The position numbers and the translations under genes were made by a program. 61,646 bases of DNA from Candidatus Obscuribacterales bacterium. GTDB taxonomy: Bacteria > Cyanobacteriota > Vampirovibrionia > Obscuribacterales > Obscuribacteraceae. Below the pieces are notes generated by a model, which was not told the origin of the DNA, ran no database searches, and worked only from the letters and a program-made list of their open reading frames with translations. Position 1 is the first letter of the stretch. Each line of letters starts with the position of its first letter. The stretch spans positions 1 through 61,646 of the forward strand of contig JAIERK010000111.1 of NCBI GenBank assembly GCA_019746975.1. Reading direction: 5' to 3'. Of the stretch, positions 59,601 through 61,646 are shown piece after piece.

Positions 59601-61646
59601 GATGTGTTGTACCGCTCGGTGAGCCAGTCACTCCTCTGGTTCCAGAAGGTGTGATCGTGCCACCGAGAGCTGCTACTGTCGTGTGACCAGTCGGTGCCTG
59701 TCCTGTGGAGTTATGACCGACAACAGGGTTGCCGTCCGATCCTACCACTGTAGACGATGCGACGACGCTCGTACTATCTGTACCAACGCTGCCTCCGACA
59801 TTGACGCCGGCTGCTGGCGAACCAGCAACTGGTCTGAGATGCGTGGAGCCACCCGGTGAGCCACCCAATGCGACGACTGTCGAGTGGTCCGCCCGTCCTG
59901 TGTGCGCGGTGCCATGGACATCGCCCGCAGGCGCATCACCGTTGATGCCGGTGGTACCTGTCGTGCCGGTGTTAGCCGCGACGCTGGTGGTGCCAGTGGT
60001 GGCACTAGGTCGCGCTGTGCCGCTCGGACCGCGGAGATGAACGTTGCCGGACGAGCTACCTGGAGTAGCTATTAAAGGAGTCGAAGTTCCTGGAGTGACA
60101 GTGCCTGGGCCCGTGGTGCCAGCATGTGCTATATGGACCGTGCCTGGTGCGCCATCCATTGCTGGGAGGGAACGCTCTCCTGTGAGACCTGCTGTCGCAG
60201 TGCCCTCAGGTCCACCAGTAGAGCCGGTTGAGCTGGGTGCGACACGAGTACCTCTGACATCACCTCGAAGATGCGCCTGAGAGCCCGTAGTGGTCGTGGA
60301 TGCTACCTGTCCGGTTGTGCCTGTAGACTGGCCGGCAGATGCAGTGAGGAATGTCGTAGTGCCTGGAGTCGGCACAACCGTATGCGGCGTGCCATGCGGC
60401 TGGCCGGTAGCACCAGTGTTGTCTGTGACGTCCGCGTGCGCGACATGATTCGGGTCTGAGCCTGCCGCGAGCGCCGTCACGGTCTGACCAGTGCTGCCTT
60501 GTCTAGCGGTGACGACAGTCCGGTTGGCGCCGGTAACAGGGTTGCCGGTAGTACCGGTCGTACCGGTCGTCCCTGTACTACCTGTCGTACCTGTGACGCC
60601 AGTGGTGCCATTGACACCTGTGGTCGCAACGACCATACCCGCGGTACCGATGCCGAGGTCTGGGCCAGGCATACCTGTGACGGTGTCACCTGCCGGTCTC
60701 AGAACGACCCCATAATCTCCAGTATGCCCTGAGCTGGCTACTGTCCGGTTCGCTCCGGTTTCGGTCGGAGTGCCACCAGTGGTGCCACTGAGACCTACGA
60801 CTCTGCCTGGAGCACCTATGTCGCCACTCAGTGCGGCCGTACGCGTCAGTAATGGGCTGCCACTGCTTCCTGTCGGGATCACAGTAGGGCTACCGCCAGT
60901 ATTCGTCGTAGTACCGCCGACGTCGGCATGTACCACTTGTGGACCTGCTACTCCAGTATTCAAAGGTACGACTTCAGAGCCGGTGGTTCCGCCTCTCAGT
61001 GCTACCTGGCTCGGTAGAGCTGCTTGTATGCCTGTGGGCTGACCGGTCCTTCCGCCGGTCGATGCTGTGCGACCAGCGGTGATCAGCGTTCCGCCTGGAG
61101 GGAGCGTCAATCGGCCTCCTGGGCCTGTCTCTCCTTGGCCAGTCTCTCCCGCCGGTGCGCTCAAGACCACGGCTTCTGAGCCGGCCGCTGCTTCTATAGT
61201 ATCGACCGCTACACCGGCAGCTGCATTTATGCGAGCTTGAGCGTCAGTCGAAGGCGTACTTGGAGCACTGACACCACGACTGGTGACTCTGGCAACTCCG
61301 GTCAATGCTGTCGCCGCAGCTAGTCCGTCAGTCCTGGTTGCTGCCACCGTCGCGTCCGTATTGGTCGGCGGATTGATACCCTCTGCGCCACCCGAAGTGA
61401 CCGGTGGTGGCACATTCGTAGCACTTGCCGTCTGAATTGGGCGGCCAGGCTCAGCTCCCTTCACGACAGCACGAGGCGTTGCAATGCCTGTGAGCGCCGC
61501 ACCTGTAGGCAATGTAGCCCCAGTCGTAGTTGTTCCGGCAGGTGGGTCCACGCCGCCAGGAAGAGGAGACGTGACACTCGGAGGAGGAGATGATGTGGCT
61601 AAATTTGAAGACGTAGCTGGCCTTGGTGCTGGAGGCTGGACACCAG
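56599..61646 (-). CDS. Giant Gly/Ser/Thr-rich repeat protein, N-terminus outside window
   Basis: The frame stays open from the right edge to a stop at 56599, so at least 1681 residues are present and the start is missing. Almost all is low-complexity Gly/Ser/Thr/Pro. Tracts include a collagen-like run of about nine G-x-y triplets, mainly GTT (60535-60618), and imperfect repeats of about 76-79 residues with TTHLRPASGSP and GHTTVAALGG (59356-60000). Near the C-terminus are a charged helix (REDEAKLRADLDQKRRDAL), a Lys-rich segment and two copies of a short motif, LNSVLGRAKSSQL and LNSALGRANSPQL, separated by an acidic stretch. It is probably a long flexible surface or spacer protein. No catalytic domain is seen. 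Confidence 0.85.
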   Translation of the reverse strand, partial: GVQPPAPRPATSSNLATSSPPPSVTSPLPGGVDPPAGTTTTGATLPTGAALTGIATPRAVVKGAEPGRPIQTASATNVPPPVTSGGAEGINPPTNTDATVAATRTDGLAAATALTGVARVTSRGVSAPSTPSTDAQARINAAAGVAVDTIEAAAGSEAVVLSAPAGETGQGETGPGGRLTLPPGGTLITAGRTASTGGRTGQPTGIQAALPSQVALRGGTTGSEVVPLNTGVAGPQVVHADVGGTTTNTGGSPTVIPTGSSGSPLLTRTAALSGDIGAPGRVVGLSGTTGGTPTETGANRTVASSGHTGDYGVVLRPAGDTVTGMPGPDLGIGTAGMVVATTGVNGTTGVTGTTGSTGTTGTTGTTGNPVTGANRTVVTARQGSTGQTVTALAAGSDPNHVAHADVTDNTGATGQPHGTPHTVVPTPGTTTFLTASAGQSTGTTGQVASTTTTGSQAHLRGDVRGTRVAPSSTGSTGGPEGTATAGLTGERSLPAMDGAPGTVHIAHAGTTGPGTVTPGTSTPLIATPGSSSGNVHLRGPSGTARPSATTGTTSVAANTGTTGTTGINGDAPAGDVHGTAHTGRADHSTVVALGGSPGGSTHLRPVAGSPAAGVNVGGSVGTDSTSVVASSTVVGSDGNPVVGHNSTGQAPTGHTTVAALGGTITPSGTRGVTGSPSGTTHLRPASGSPTVVGNAGTDGTSVSSTVLGPDGAPVAGQNPTDHTTTGHTTVAALGGTASPSGNTGTRGLTGSPSGTTHLRPASGTPAAGVNLDSHTATDGTTVASSAGPDGTRVTGHPSTGGFGAPAGETVRGRAGGRAEVVTRNDGTSVAGASGLTIHGPAGSTVTGGVTADGASTRVVPNPTSGTSGTVDGGGRTELTLNPGGAVSTSGETNHSRGGGSATVFTGHSIQPGSGGSTADSNPGSAGGTSTVYTTGASSGPSVGGSTVQSVSAGATEVVSSGASGSSGPLSPASGGEYLRGGSSSTVQGSSPTTSTPSSGSTVSSTSPSGPSTQPLNRGGNTGGDQFINIESSAGSTSHVTSGPGGLNPQPVTSTGSNDGATRTVSAAGGSASAIDNRTDSGSTSTTSITAAGTISDPSTTIIPSSGGSSSSRVVTSGGGESRTRDVADGRVTPTSVTRVESTGSSGSTVSHLSSPAGGSSREVRNDSGSGDPGRSSGGHQAVTGGSAGPTITPVANGSTTSYTTDAPSSARDVARGEAVTGSYPSPSGISNSQSGSHPSGGSDHRVEGPGSIRPQGYDTPSGGSQPGIAPNEPRHLMSSSSGQVHSINPGVAPAGQSSSGNYPRSVTPAPGGAISANSGSIGYSAQAQSGGGVFSGTSSPASSSGASTSSSSHPGSVSGSHSAQPGTTGASGSSPSYGSNPVSTGDTPVHNASAQPSASAASGGGHQPGSHQPTGGIYDNVSGAAGSEPARFDRVGGIEPASTPYGSQPYSSGEVTPQASSLGGYSPQTESGQPSGGLSQTYGQQNPTPPSGSVVMDQSADGNAQQHPGQTMAETLDRGGNSTTSGETAIAYMQDRAREDEAKLRADLDQKRRDALDGQGQMSGTQPGFVPIEPRPTSSQQNLTPAAPAAPDAQKLDRKAGDDLLQPRKGGLDRGKKGKGKLNSVLGRAKSSQLSADDEESDEDDDTTDDATTSTKPSRLNSALGRANSPQLDEENKDENE
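59356..59900 (-). repeat. Degenerate tandem repeat within the giant gene
   Basis: A 60-bp segment at 59356-59415 recurs at 59584-59643 with 57 matches (period 228 bp) and, more diverged, from 59821 (237 bp later). It encodes a HLRP[AV][SA]G-containing unit of about 76-79 residues. All units keep the frame. Confidence 0.8.
60535..60618 (-). repeat. Collagen-like Gly-x-Thr tract
   Basis: On the minus strand this encodes consecutive triplets GVN, GTT, GVT, GTT, GST, GTT, GTT, GTT and GNP. Such Gly-x-Thr runs occur in bacterial collagen-like proteins, for example spore-surface glycoproteins. The DNA is correspondingly repetitive (ACCGGTACG-type units). Confidence 0.75.

Noticed and set aside
58000..60700. 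CRISPR-like periodic repeats
   Set aside because: The repeats are degenerate, differ in length, keep one protein frame and encode Gly/Thr-rich sequence; there are no constant repeats with unique spacers and no cas genes.

Overview
The window looks like the chromosome of a Gram-negative, accessory-rich bacterium of roughly even base composition. My best guess is a non-photosynthetic relative of cyanobacteria (Melainabacteria/Vampirovibrionia, Obscuribacterales-like). The guess rests on the mix of Hanks-type Ser/Thr kinases fused to zinc ribbons, TPRs or PatA-like domains, many TPR and low-complexity proteins, a tricorn-type protease, and sugar-phosphate genes. There is no rRNA, tRNA, recognisable transposase, prophage or CRISPR array, so placement is inference.

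Layout. 1-5000: a truncated unknown gene, glucokinase and a transaldolase/glucose-6-phosphate isomerase fusion, all on the minus strand. 5025-7210: a QseB/QseC-like two-component pair. 7635-13494: an APC-type transporter, a very large LRR protein and a probably 3'-truncated DNA methyltransferase. 13427-22395 (minus): an unknown protein, a signal-less HExxH zincin, a zinc-ribbon Ser/Thr kinase with TPRs, further unknowns and a TPR membrane protein. 22490-34868: an HtrA protease, an exported TPR protein, a second Ser/Thr kinase with a DUF4388-like domain, a lipoprotein MsrB overlapping a multi-domain REC/HPt/GGDEF protein, a lone receiver, a CPBP membrane protease, a SAM-hydrolase-family protein and xpt. 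35061-42950: a tricorn-like protease, a VOC protein, a protein built only of four MshEN-like repeats, a patatin-like protein with Asn in place of the catalytic Ser, and a lone E2-type acyltransferase domain. 43800-49287 (minus): an OmpR regulator with an exported IPT/TIG protein, then a MerR-like regulator overlapping a VIT/VWA protein. 50147-61646: a large signal-less repeat protein ending in a papain-like domain, a small exported protein, a 48-residue membrane protein coupled to a matrixin-like lipoprotein, and a giant Gly/Ser/Thr-rich protein that runs off the right edge.

How it works together. Three themes recur: phospho-signalling (two kinases, two OmpR-type regulators, one sensor kinase, a cyclic-di-GMP-type hub); proteolysis and envelope quality control (HtrA, tricorn-like, CPBP, three unusual putative peptidases); and large repeat proteins suited to surface or contact functions. 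Carbon metabolism is represented by glk and tal-pgi.

The least explained structures are a dispersed 38-codon element headed by a 24-bp palindrome (two copies 38 kb apart), a 41-bp gene fragment duplicated 41 kb away, a 30-bp near-perfect palindrome and a cluster of ACTGTCA boxes before the MerR-like gene, tandem 11-bp repeats before a secreted-protein gene, and a structured non-coding stretch near 43.3-43.57 kb that ends in a terminator-like hairpin.
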